NCBI GenBank assembly: GCA_018266795.1
Contig: JAFDZV010000010.1
Span: 102,287-166,286, forward strand
Direction of reading: 5' to 3'
DNA: 64,000 nt
DNA from: Bacteroidota bacterium
GTDB lineage: Bacteria; Bacteroidota; Ignavibacteria; OLB7
The notes below the pieces were generated by a model. It saw only the letters and a program-made list of their open reading frames with translations. It did not search any database and was not told the DNA's origin. Below, in pieces: positions 52,711 to 60,698 of the stretch (within the stretch, counting starts at the first letter, position 1; each line of letters opens with the position of its first letter). A program made the translations under genes and the position numbers.

Positions 52711-54402
52711 TCAATTCAGCTGCACCATGCTCCCCTTTACCTTCGTCGTTGCGGAGCTGGAGAGCTCCGCGCTCGACGCTCCCTCCATCTTCAAATCGGT
52801 TCCCCCCTTCACGCCGAAGCTGGTGCCGGATTCCATCTTCACTTCTGTCCCGGCCTTCAGCTCGATCGCCTTCTGACTCTCGATCTTGATGCCGTCCTGG
52901 TTCATCTCGATCTTGTTGCCGTTCTGATCGACGATGGTGATCGCCTTGTCCTCCTCGGTCAACGTGATCTTGTTTCCCGCAGGCGTCTCAAGGCTGGCGA
53001 TCTTCTTCTCGTCGTTGAAATAGAACTTCATCTTCGACCGGCTCTGATACACCTTCTCGTTGTTGTCGTTGGAGCCCTTCAGCGGAGCCGGCTTGGCGCT
53101 GCTGTTGAGCATTCCGAGAATCACCGCCTGGCGCGGATCGTCGTTCAGAAACCCGAGCACCACCTCGTCGCCGATCTCCGGCCGGAAGAAGTACCCGCGA
53201 TCCTTTCCCGCATCGAGCGACGCAACGCGCGCCCACGTGCCGTCATCATCAGGACTTACCAGAGGCATTCGCACGCGCACACGGTCCTCGCCGTCGGGGT
53301 CCTCGTTGCTGACCACCACTCCGATCTGCAGGCCGTTGATACCGGGCAGCAGCGCGGAGGCCTTCCGCTCCGACACATCCTCCTCCTGCGCCAGCCACGC
53401 ACCGGTATTGCCGAATTGAATGTGCGTCTTCCACCCCTGCACCAGATCCAGATCCTGGCGCACCCCCGTTACGAATGCATTGCCGTTGAAGCGATCGCCC
53501 ACTCCCTCCAGCTTCACGATGTCCCCCGGATTCACCGAGGCGATTCCCTCGCACTTTATCCTTCCGGTCACCTTGTTCATCCTGGACTTCAGCCATGCGG
53601 CATCGGCCCAGGCCTGCGCCTCCTCCACGGTGATCGTTGCGTGGTCCAGTTCGAAGTGATCGAGCCCCACAACGCCCGCGAGGTCGTCGCTGGTGACGTT
53701 GCCGGGCGTTGTTACGCCAGGGTCCGCCGCCTCCTTCTCCTGCACGCTCTGCTGCGAGGCATCCCATGTATAGCTCTTCACGCCGCTGTACTGTCCGCGG
53801 GCATCCATCTCCATATCCATCTCGATGATCGTAGCGCCGTAGAGCAGCGTACACACCGGGCTTCCGCTGAACGACGGGGCCTTCACGGCAACCTTGTCGT
53901 CGTTGGTGAGCACGATCCTGCCGTTTGCCTCGGCACGGGTAAGGAGGAAGTCCCAGTCCGTGCATCGATACTGCACCTGCTGCTTGTGTGTCACGGACGT
54001 GCTCTCCACGTCGGCGGACACCCCCGCATTCGAGAGGAGCGAACTGATGATGTCGCTGTCCGTCTTGTCGAAGTAGTAGGCGTCCTTCCGGCCATCTGTA
54101 AGCTTCACGGCCTTGTGCCGGCACTCCACGATGAGCTGGGGCCCGCTGGCATCACGCACCTTCAGGCTCTGGCGAACCACGATCCCCTTGAAGATCGATT
54201 CCGGGTTGTCGCCGGAGCCGGCAAGTATTTCGATCTCGGCCCCGGGAACGAACATGTCATCGTTGCTCAACGGGAAATCGCTTTTCGATGGAACGCCATC
54301 GAAATACACGAGACGCGCCGCAGCAATCCTGTTGATCGGCTTCGTGACATACGCTCCCAGTAACTGGTGTTCGCGTGCCACCACATTTCCATTCACCTTC
54401 AC
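52711..54402 (-). CDS. cis8: eCIS VgrG-like spike/hub protein (Afp8/Pvc8)
   Basis: Protein of about 563 aa (580 if the noncanonical start is real). It has a gp27-like N-terminal hub region (REHQLLGAYV..., YRCTDWDFLLTRAEANGR) and an OB-fold gp5 domain (about 340-420: GLQIGVVVSNEDPDGEDRVRVRMPL, RGYFFRPEIGDEVVLGFLNDDPR). The C-terminal beta-helix spike is rich in KIE/KME/GT repeats (NGNKIEMNQDGIKIE, GTEVKMESGT). The spike pierces the target membrane. The coordinates use GTG at 54402. The same frame extends upstream as IAEQRTLPIPAAHREF, which matches the usual N-terminus of this family, and begins at ATC (54453) with GGAG 8 nt before it, so a noncanonical ATC start is likely. Confidence 0.94.
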   Translation of the reverse strand: MKVNGNVVAREHQLLGAYVTKPINRIAAARLVYFDGVPSKSDFPLSNDDMFVPGAEIEILAGSGDNPESIFKGIVVRQSLKVRDASGPQLIVECRHKAVKLTDGRKDAYYFDKTDSDIISSLLSNAGVSADVESTSVTHKQQVQYRCTDWDFLLTRAEANGRIVLTNDDKVAVKAPSFSGSPVCTLLYGATIIEMDMEMDARGQYSGVKSYTWDASQQSVQEKEAADPGVTTPGNVTSDDLAGVVGLDHFELDHATITVEEAQAWADAAWLKSRMNKVTGRIKCEGIASVNPGDIVKLEGVGDRFNGNAFVTGVRQDLDLVQGWKTHIQFGNTGAWLAQEEDVSERKASALLPGINGLQIGVVVSNEDPDGEDRVRVRMPLVSPDDDGTWARVASLDAGKDRGYFFRPEIGDEVVLGFLNDDPRQAVILGMLNSSAKPAPLKGSNDNNEKVYQSRSKMKFYFNDEKKIASLETPAGNKITLTEEDKAITIVDQNGNKIEMNQDGIKIESQKAIELKAGTEVKMESGTSFGVKGGTDLKMEGASSAELSSSATTKVKGSMVQLN

Positions 54403-54455
54403 CGTGAACTCACGATGCGCGGCAGGAATCGGTAATGTTCGTTGCTCGGCGATGA

Positions 54456-55124
54456 CTACTTCTCCAGCGGTGGAAAGAATACACGGGTGCCCGGAACCAG
54501 ATTCCGGAAATTGTCGATGCGATTTGCGCGGGCAACATCCAGATAGTACCCTGGGTCACCGTAGATCTGATAGCAGAGGGCCGGAAGGGTGTCCCCTCCC
54601 CGGATAAGGCGAACGTGCGTGAGGTCCGGCGACTCATCCTGTGCCTTGGCCACGCGGGTCTGGTCATCCGAATTTTCGGTAAAGACCGCCGTGATCACTG
54701 CACGCAGCGGGACGCCGTTCGGTTTGAAGAGCTTGTAGGCAATGGACGCGCTCTTCAACACGCAGTTCTTGATCGCAATCGTTCCCCAGGCGATCTTGAG
54801 ATATTTCGTGCGATGGATATCGCCGTCGTATCCGGTTACCGTCTGGAACTCCTCCACCATCTCCTGTACATCCGCACGGGAGCCGTTGGCCCCGGTGCCG
54901 TCGAGAAAGAAGGCGATCGTAACATCGCCCGGCTTCATCTTCTTGAACTCCATCCGGCTGTTCGTGGTGCCGGAGCCCTGAGCGCTGTCGTACTCGATCT
55001 CGTAGGCGAGCGTAAGCTCGTTCGGATTCACGAATGCCTCGAACGTTCCCACGATGCCACCGGAATAGTCCGGCTTCGAATACGCATCGATCCTGATTCT
55101 CTCCAACATTCCCCGCTCGTCCAT
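54456..55124 (-). CDS. cis7: eCIS LysM-type baseplate protein (Afp7/Pvc7)
   Basis: Protein of about 222 aa. The N-terminal part contains the DNA-circulation/gp53-like core (EAFVNPNELTLAYEIEYDSAQGSGT, MEFKKMKPGDVTIAFFLDGTG). It ends in a LysM domain (about 170-220; HVRLIRGGDTLPALCYQIYGDPGYYLDVARANRIDNF...GTRVFFPP). In Afp/PVC particles this protein links baseplate and tube. Start ATG at 55124; GTG at 55127 directly follows the stop of the previous gene and is an alternative. AGGAG lies upstream inside the DUF5908 gene. Confidence 0.93.
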   Translation of the reverse strand: MDERGMLERIRIDAYSKPDYSGGIVGTFEAFVNPNELTLAYEIEYDSAQGSGTTNSRMEFKKMKPGDVTIAFFLDGTGANGSRADVQEMVEEFQTVTGYDGDIHRTKYLKIAWGTIAIKNCVLKSASIAYKLFKPNGVPLRAVITAVFTENSDDQTRVAKAQDESPDLTHVRLIRGGDTLPALCYQIYGDPGYYLDVARANRIDNFRNLVPGTRVFFPPLEK

Positions 55125-55127
55125 CAC

Positions 55128-55289
55128 TCAGCGCTCCTCCTTCATCGCCAGCAGATCGAGCACGCGCTCCACGCACTCGGCAACGATTGCCTGCTTATCG
55201 TCGGTGGGAGAAGGCGTCGACGCAGAACCGCCGGACGCCTTGTTGCCCACTTCGACGGAAATCACGACTTCATCAATGATGATCGGCAT
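55128..55289 (-). CDS. DUF5908 small eCIS protein (Afp6/Pvc6-like)
   Basis: Small protein of 53 aa beginning MPIIIDEVVISVEV, the signature of the DUF5908 family that always sits between tube and LysM genes in Bacteroidota eCIS. The C-terminus is helical (IVAECVERVLDLLAMKEER). Role unknown. The start ATG at 55289 is 2 nt after the second tube gene. Confidence 0.85.
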   Translation of the reverse strand: MPIIIDEVVISVEVGNKASGGSASTPSPTDDKQAIVAECVERVLDLLAMKEER

Positions 55290-55291
55290 GG

Positions 55292-55735
55292 CTATGCCTG
55301 GTCTAGTGTGAAATACTGATAGAAGAACTGGAGCGTTTCGATCACTACTGCATTGTTCGTCGCATTCAGATCGCTCGCGTTCCACTTGGTTGGATATGCA
55401 TTCACCAGGTGCCAGGTCATGAGCGGATCGTGCGACTCATTCAGCAGTTTGATGTCGATATTTTTCGGGCTGATATCGATGGAGTCGATGCAGTCCTGAA
55501 TCCAGTCCCGGATCTTCGAGTTCACGAGCAGACCGCGCTTGAGTATCAATTCCGGGTACTTGACCCGGCTGGGATACTTCTGAACGAAGCGGTTCTCGCC
55601 CCCTTCAACAAGCTCTTCGGTCTCGATCTCCACCGAAAGGCCGCTGACCTCGCTGAAGCGCATGTCGCTGTCGGCACTGAGGCCGAGAACCTCGACCTTG
55701 AAGTGAAAGCCGACCGGTGGATAGTAGCTAGCCAT
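55292..55735 (-). CDS. cis1b: eCIS inner tube protein 2 (gp19 family, Afp5-like)
   Basis: Protein of 147 aa of the T4 gp19-like tube family: YYPPVGFHFKVEVLGL, DMRFSEVSGLSVEIETEELVEGGENRF and LILKRGLL. It differs from the first tube protein (longer first loop) and likely forms the tube-baseplate transition ring (Afp5-like). The stop of tube 1 overlaps its ATG (TAATG). Confidence 0.94.
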   Translation of the reverse strand: MASYYPPVGFHFKVEVLGLSADSDMRFSEVSGLSVEIETEELVEGGENRFVQKYPSRVKYPELILKRGLLVNSKIRDWIQDCIDSIDISPKNIDIKLLNESHDPLMTWHLVNAYPTKWNASDLNATNNAVVIETLQFFYQYFTLDQA

Positions 55736-56169
55736 TAGTCATTCTGAACGGTAAGGCCCTCGTGGGCGAGTTCGATCGATTCGATTGCAACTTCGTTGCC
55801 GGTTGACTTGAGGCCCGGCCCCTCCACCTTCACGGGAAAGGCGTTGTGCACCTTGTAGGTCATCACCGGCTGATGCTCCTCGTTCAGCAGGCTGATCACG
55901 AGATCGCGCCGTTCAACGGTGTTGAGCTTCACGGTGCTGAGCCAGTTGGCGAATTCATTGTCCGCCTTCATGATGCCGCGCTTCAGTGTGATGTTGCCGT
56001 TCTTCGGCATCCCGGGCATCTTGATGGTGGCGTAGTCCAGGGATGATCCTTCGCGATATTCAATCGGCTGATTCTCCTGCGTCAGGCCGGAGACTTCCGT
56101 GAAGCCTACACGCGTACCGCCCCACTGAACGGTGAAGTGAAACGCCGGTGTTGGATATTGAGCTGGCAT
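55735..56169 (-). CDS. cis1a: eCIS main inner tube protein (gp19 family, Afp1-like)
   Basis: Protein of 144 aa, T4 gp19 family: MPAQYPTPAFHFTVQWGG, VGFTEVSGLTQENQPIEYREG and NITLKRGIM. It forms the stacked hexameric rings of the inner tube that carries cargo. It is the gene next to the sheath, which is the usual place of the major tube subunit, though 221 nt with hairpins lie between. Confidence 0.95.
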   Translation of the reverse strand: MPAQYPTPAFHFTVQWGGTRVGFTEVSGLTQENQPIEYREGSSLDYATIKMPGMPKNGNITLKRGIMKADNEFANWLSTVKLNTVERRDLVISLLNEEHQPVMTYKVHNAFPVKVEGPGLKSTGNEVAIESIELAHEGLTVQND

Positions 56170-56321
56170 AGTTCTGAGTTCCTGAATTGTTAACCGGAAA
56201 CTTGTTCCGTTTCGTTGTGGTCCTGTTGAGCGCCCCGACGTTCAGCGCGCATGGCCCCGGCGGGGAGCACGCAGCGCCGAACGATCTCGGCGGGAGCTGA
56301 TTGTGGCCGGCCGCAGCCGGC

Positions 56322-56360
56322 ATTGCCGCAGCCTGCTTCGCCGCCGCTCGAGGCGGCAAT
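56322..56360 (-). promoter_or_regulatory. Nested hairpins in the sheath-tube gap
   Basis: ATTGCCGC (56322-56329) pairs with GCGGCAAT (56353-56360). An alternative, tighter hairpin is GCCGCC-GCTCGA-GGCGGC (56340-56357). No T tract follows, so an RNA-processing or stability element between sheath and tube is more likely than a terminator. It starts 30 nt downstream of the sheath stop codon. Confidence 0.5.
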
Positions 56361-56390
56361 GTCCTCGCCGAACGTGCGGCCGGAACGGCG

Positions 56391-57776
56391 TTACGACGAC
56401 TGAAGCAGGTGCGAGAACTTCAGGACGATGAACTCCGCAGGACGGACCACCGCCATACCGATCTCCACGTTCATTCTTCCCTCGAGGATATCCTGGGCGC
56501 TCATCGTGGTGCCGAGACCACAGCGAACGAAGAAGGCATCCTTGGTAGTTGCGCCGGCGAGAGCCCCTTCACGCCACTTCTGCGTGAGGTAGTTCTCGAT
56601 CATACCACGCACCTTCACCCAGGTGTTGGCATCGTTCGGCTCGAAGACCGCCCAGTACGTGGACTTCTTCACCGACTCCTCGACCATGTTGAAGAAGCGA
56701 CGCACCGAGACGTAGCGCCACTCGTTGTCGTTGCCGGCGAGCGTGCGTGCTCCCCACACAAGCGTCCCCTTCCCCGCGAACGCGCGGATGGCATTGATGG
56801 ACTTGCCGGTGGTGGCGTCCACATTGAGATCATCCTGATGAGCGTTGTCCAGTCTGATGACCGGCTCCACGACATCGGCAAGCGATACGTTCGCCGGCGC
56901 CTTCCAGACACCACGGCTCTGATCGGTCGCGGCATACACGCCCGCCACCGCGCCGCTTGGCGGCAGCGTTACAAAGTGGCTGTTCAGCTCCGTCTTCACT
57001 GCGTTGTACGCAGCGGTCTGCGTGGTCTTCAACGTGCTCAGGGCAACTCCGGACGTCGCCGGGGAGACGATCACGCTCACGTTGCTCTCGGCAGCATTGA
57101 CGTAGTAGTGCAATGCCGACTTCAGGAACGGGTAATAGGCAGCGCCGTACTTCAGGTTGTTCGATCCGAAATACCCGCGATTCGTGGTGAGCCCCGTGGA
57201 GTCGAGGCTGGTATCGCCATCGAAGATATCGAAGATGCCAACCCGGTCACCCAGCTTGCCGCACTGTGTGAGCACGGCCGTAACGAGCGTCGAGTAATCG
57301 GCTCCGAGCAACTGCACGGCTTCCGGAATGACGATCATCGTCGGCTCATCCTCCACACCGACTGCGGTCAGCCCGGCCTGAAGATCGGCAAGCGCCGCAG
57401 CCGTGGCAGTGGGGTACGTTCCCACCGAAGTGATGTAGCACTGCCCGCCGCCGTTCTCGAAGAACATCTGCACACTGTAGTAGAGCAGAAATGCGAGCGT
57501 CGGCTCGGTGAAATTGGTCACGGTGGCGACGCCTGTCGTCGAGTTCACGGTGACGGAGACGCTGATCGTATCCTCGGCCGGGAAGCCGAAGTACGCTTCG
57601 TACTCCTTCAGCGAGTAGATCTTCGTCGGCTTGAGGTGAAGATCGTCGGCGACCACTTTCTTCGCCATTGCCGTATACCCGATGAACGCGGGAATAGCGG
57701 TTTCAACTTCTGCGACGGATGGCGGGAAGACCGAGATTTCTTCCACGTACACATCCGGTGTCTTGTACGTCGGCAT
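56391..57776 (-). CDS. cis2: eCIS contractile sheath protein (Afp2-4/Pvc2-4)
   Basis: Protein of 461 aa, phage-tail sheath family. N-terminal motif MPTYKTPDVYVEEISVFPPSV..VETAIPAFIGYT and C-terminal half with GKSINAIRAFAGKGTLVWGARTL, WRYVSVRRFFNMVEESV, PNDANTWVKVRGMIENYLTQKWREGALAG and VGMAVVRPAEFIVLKFS-like ends are characteristic. It contracts to drive the tube outward. Afp and PVC have three sheath genes; here one is seen, as in the simpler eCIS types. Start ATG at 57776. Confidence 0.96.
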   Translation of the reverse strand: MPTYKTPDVYVEEISVFPPSVAEVETAIPAFIGYTAMAKKVVADDLHLKPTKIYSLKEYEAYFGFPAEDTISVSVTVNSTTGVATVTNFTEPTLAFLLYYSVQMFFENGGGQCYITSVGTYPTATAAALADLQAGLTAVGVEDEPTMIVIPEAVQLLGADYSTLVTAVLTQCGKLGDRVGIFDIFDGDTSLDSTGLTTNRGYFGSNNLKYGAAYYPFLKSALHYYVNAAESNVSVIVSPATSGVALSTLKTTQTAAYNAVKTELNSHFVTLPPSGAVAGVYAATDQSRGVWKAPANVSLADVVEPVIRLDNAHQDDLNVDATTGKSINAIRAFAGKGTLVWGARTLAGNDNEWRYVSVRRFFNMVEESVKKSTYWAVFEPNDANTWVKVRGMIENYLTQKWREGALAGATTKDAFFVRCGLGTTMSAQDILEGRMNVEIGMAVVRPAEFIVLKFSHLLQSS

Positions 57777-57786
57777 AGAGAGATTC

Positions 57787-58797
57787 CTATGGTTTTGAGA
57801 TGTGGATGATCATGTCCGCATTGACCTTGTCGGCACCGGGTTGGGGCAGTTGAGAGATCAGGACGTCTCCGTTTCTGCTCAACTGAATCTTTTTGCGCCC
57901 GTGTTCCTGGCGCCCCAGCGCCTCCTGCGACTTGAAGAGGATCAGTTTGTCACCGTCCCCCGTCAGAAGTGATGGCGATAGCTCGTCCGTCGTGAAGTCA
58001 TCCGGATTCACGGCGTCGAATGTCACCTCGTCCCGTCCATCCTCGGTGAACCCCATATCCGCAATCGAGAGAAGAGCGAAATCCGTGTCGCCGTAATTAT
58101 TGGCGACCACGTAGTATTTCAGCACCTCCTCCTTCGCATCGAATATGATGTCGAATGCGGGGGGCGTGTCGTAGTGATTGGAGTATATCGTGATCTCTAC
58201 CACGATCGTCACTCCGGAGTTCAGCAGGTCCGCGTCGACATAGTAGGGCGTGGTCGCGGTCACGGCTCCTGCATGCTCCTGAACGTTGTACTGCCCGGGG
58301 GCCATTCCGCGCAGGTCGAACGCAATGGTTGCCCGGTCCGGATCGACGATGTTCTCCACAAGCACTGCGTGGCCGGCCTGATCGAGCAGACTTACAGTGA
58401 GCGGCCGGTCCGTCAGCCCCAGCGGATGCGTAAAGAAATTTCCCACATGTGCCATGAAGGCAATGGAGTGAATCGCGTTATGTATCGGCGTATTCCGGTA
58501 GACGCTGAGCTTCGATCCGAAATCCGGTGCCACAATGCTGAAGTTGGTGAAGTACGGATTTACCAGCTTCAGGCCCAGGCGTAACGTGCGTCCATCGATC
58601 GGAACGATCGGCGCATTGCTCTCATCCGTCTCGAAGATGACATACTGGATCCCGTCCAGGTTCTTCGTCAGCAGCCTGCCATTCCTCAATAACTGCGCCG
58701 TATCCGGCGGAACGATGAACTCGAAGTCCCTGCAGGTACCGCTGTAATACGAATGCGAGATCTGCACCGTGAAAAGTGTACGGAAGCTGGTAATCAT
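57787..58797 (-). CDS. Uncharacterised eCIS protein next to the cap gene
   Basis: Protein of 336 aa without signal peptide or membrane segment. The N-terminus reads HSYYSGTCRDFEFIVPPDTAQLLRNGRL; a middle Ig-like region has LDQAGHAVLVENIVDPDRATIAFDLRGMAPGQYNV; the C-terminus is IQLSRNGDVLISQLPQPG. It starts in ATGA overlap with DUF4255 and precedes the sheath by 10 nt, so it is surely part of the system. It could be a second cap or adaptor protein, but this is an inference from position; I do not recognise the family. Confidence 0.8.
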   Translation of the reverse strand: MITSFRTLFTVQISHSYYSGTCRDFEFIVPPDTAQLLRNGRLLTKNLDGIQYVIFETDESNAPIVPIDGRTLRLGLKLVNPYFTNFSIVAPDFGSKLSVYRNTPIHNAIHSIAFMAHVGNFFTHPLGLTDRPLTVSLLDQAGHAVLVENIVDPDRATIAFDLRGMAPGQYNVQEHAGAVTATTPYYVDADLLNSGVTIVVEITIYSNHYDTPPAFDIIFDAKEEVLKYYVVANNYGDTDFALLSIADMGFTEDGRDEVTFDAVNPDDFTTDELSPSLLTGDGDKLILFKSQEALGRQEHGRKKIQLSRNGDVLISQLPQPGADKVNADMIIHISKP

Positions 58798-59363
58798 TTG
58801 CTTTGCAGGGTCGTGTCTATGGTTGTTATCGGCGGCTGAACGGTGTCAGGCTCGGTATCCTGCAGGATTACCATCCGGACCTTGTAGATCATGCACGGCA
58901 GTTGCTTCGCTCCGAGGCTTGCCCATATCTGGTTGAGCTGCTCGTAGGAGAGCGACTGAATCTCAACGATCAGTTTCACGATGCGCGAGTCGAGGGCCGG
59001 ATAACGATCGGGCGCAAATGCAGAGTGCGCCTGGAAGAACGTCATCACGTAGGACAGATACTTCAGCGCCTGGTCGTACTGCTGGAAATTCAGCGCGACC
59101 ATGATGTGAAGGTTCAACCGCAACTCCGGTTCCAGCACAATGTGCTGGCCGTTCACCAGGGTATGCTTGGGAAGATGCTCCTTCATGACGCGCTCCTCCT
59201 CGATATTGATCAGGGTCACCCCGATCGTATCATCCGGGAATGCGTACTTGCCTGCCTCATCGACGACCTTCGTCAGCTTCACCTCGAATGAGTTGGAACC
59301 TGTTTTCGCGATGATGTACGAGCTGAGCTCGTCCTTCAGAAATTGAAGCGCAATGTCCAGCAT
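58794..59363 (-). CDS. cis16: eCIS cap/tube-terminator protein DUF4255 (Afp16/Pvc16)
   Basis: Protein of 189 aa, DUF4255/Pvc16 N-terminal family: MLDIALQFLKDELSSYI, VGVTLINIEEERVMKEHLP and LHIMVALNFQQYDQALKYLSYVMTFFQAH are typical. Afp16 caps the distal end of the tube and sheath. First gene of the eCIS operon. The ATG at 59363 has no clear Shine-Dalgarno sequence; a 26-bp inverted repeat lies 16-41 nt upstream. Confidence 0.93.
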   Translation of the reverse strand: MLDIALQFLKDELSSYIIAKTGSNSFEVKLTKVVDEAGKYAFPDDTIGVTLINIEEERVMKEHLPKHTLVNGQHIVLEPELRLNLHIMVALNFQQYDQALKYLSYVMTFFQAHSAFAPDRYPALDSRIVKLIVEIQSLSYEQLNQIWASLGAKQLPCMIYKVRMVILQDTEPDTVQPPITTIDTTLQSK

Positions 59364-59378
59364 TGTGGCGTTGTGGCT

Positions 59379-59404
59379 GAGCGATCATCCAATGATCATC
59401 GCTC
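59379..59404 (-). promoter_or_regulatory. 26-bp inverted repeat just upstream of the eCIS operon
   Basis: GAGCGAT (59379-59385) pairs with ATCGCTC (59398-59404), 7 bp, with three further pairs inside after one mismatch. It ends 16 nt before the first start codon of the eCIS operon, where it could be an operator or a hairpin that hides the start. Confidence 0.5.
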
Positions 59405-60247
59405 TGGTGATAATTTCGATCCGTGCCGATCCGCCGGCATGTGATTCCCGGTAATGGGATTCGTATGCCGGCGACTGGGCTGCATCCGCGGCCCGTGCCG
59501 GCGCATCCCCTCGTCGCGTGCTGGTCGGCTCCCGTTTACGGCCGGTGTTCCCGGTGATCGGGACCATGGCGTGTTGCAACGAATGCCGTGAGCCATTGCT
59601 CGCACCACGATATACCGCCGGGCGTCGAATCGCGGAATCCGCCGCATTCAATCGCGGAGAATGACCAACAGATTTCACGCCGGGTAACGGCGGATCCCGG
59701 CGGTTACGGAATTTCCGTACACGCCACCGCACATCCGCATGTTGTTGGCAAAATGCTCTACCGGGCAGCGATGAATTCGGCAGCCAATCCGATTCTATTC
59801 CGAAATACACGACAAAGTGAATCGCCCCTGCATCCAACCATGGATCCCTGCCATCGACTGCGATTGGTCATAGCTTGTGGCGGTGTTATTCACAAACTGG
59901 GCGCAAGTTACAACATTCGGACCCGGCTTGGCCAGCACAAATTTGCCGGAACGATTTTTTATTCGAGGCTGAATACCCGGGATGTACACTGTTGCTTATT
60001 CGCGGCTCATCCGCATGTCGCCGGAAGTCGGAATGCAGCCTCCCTCGCGTCAACGAACAATCATGCACTGAGCCCGGCCGGGAAGCTCTGGTCTCGCGCA
60101 TTCCCCCGGGGAGGCAGGGACGGGCCCGGACTCCGTTGGGGCTGCGCGATCCGGGGATGATCGAGCCGGGCGCCTCTCCCGGACATCACGGTTCGGCCGG
60201 CATCCTGCACCAGCATCGCGCGCGCCGCGGTCCGCACACTGGACCCC

Positions 60248-60271
60248 GGGGGGGGGTACACAATCATGTAC
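60248..60271 (-). promoter_or_regulatory. Symmetric motif GTACAT-N4-GTGTAC followed by C9 (copy 4)
   Basis: On the minus strand GTACATGATTGTGTAC is identical to copy 1 and runs into nine C (60256 down to 60248). In this orientation the C run points to the eCIS operon, whose start is about 890 nt away; the divergent T9SS gene starts about 430 nt away. Confidence 0.5.
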
Positions 60272-60698
60272 TCGCGCGAGCGCGAATGCACTTGTAGATC
60301 CATGATTTATTGCTGATGCCATACTTCGCGGGAACGTTTTGCCATCCAGATTCGTTCCGATAACAACGCTCGTACCGTCCCCGAACCGCACCGGAATTTC
60401 CACCACGCAACGCCGCCGTATCCGCCACGCGCGGGTAGCGGCCTGCAGACTCTCCTTGGGAAAACAATTCTTCTCCGGCATGGGAGAAAGAGTCAGGGGA
60501 GCAATCGCTGTTACGTCCTTAGCGTAGAGGGATAATCTCTGCGACGTACGCAGAGGACTTTGCGGTATCCAGATACCAACCTGCAGCGTTACACACCATT
60601 GATCGACACGGTTTAACTGGTTGCCATGCGAATGGAATCAACCAGAGGCACCGCTATGACTCCGGCACATCACAACACATTAACCTATGAGGAACGCT

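Larger units (their letters stand above)
59364..60698. other. Long divergent intergenic region upstream of the eCIS operon
   Basis: A 1335-nt region between the divergent eCIS operon and the 940-aa T9SS gene, with no supported gene. It must hold both promoters. It contains the inverted repeat at 59379-59404 and the motif with G9 (C9 on minus) at 60248-60271. A small RNA cannot be excluded. Confidence 0.6.

Noticed and set aside
38875..59363. Prophage
   Set aside because: No capsid, portal, terminase, integrase or lysis genes. DUF4255, DUF5908 and the AAA+ ATPase identify an extracellular contractile injection system.
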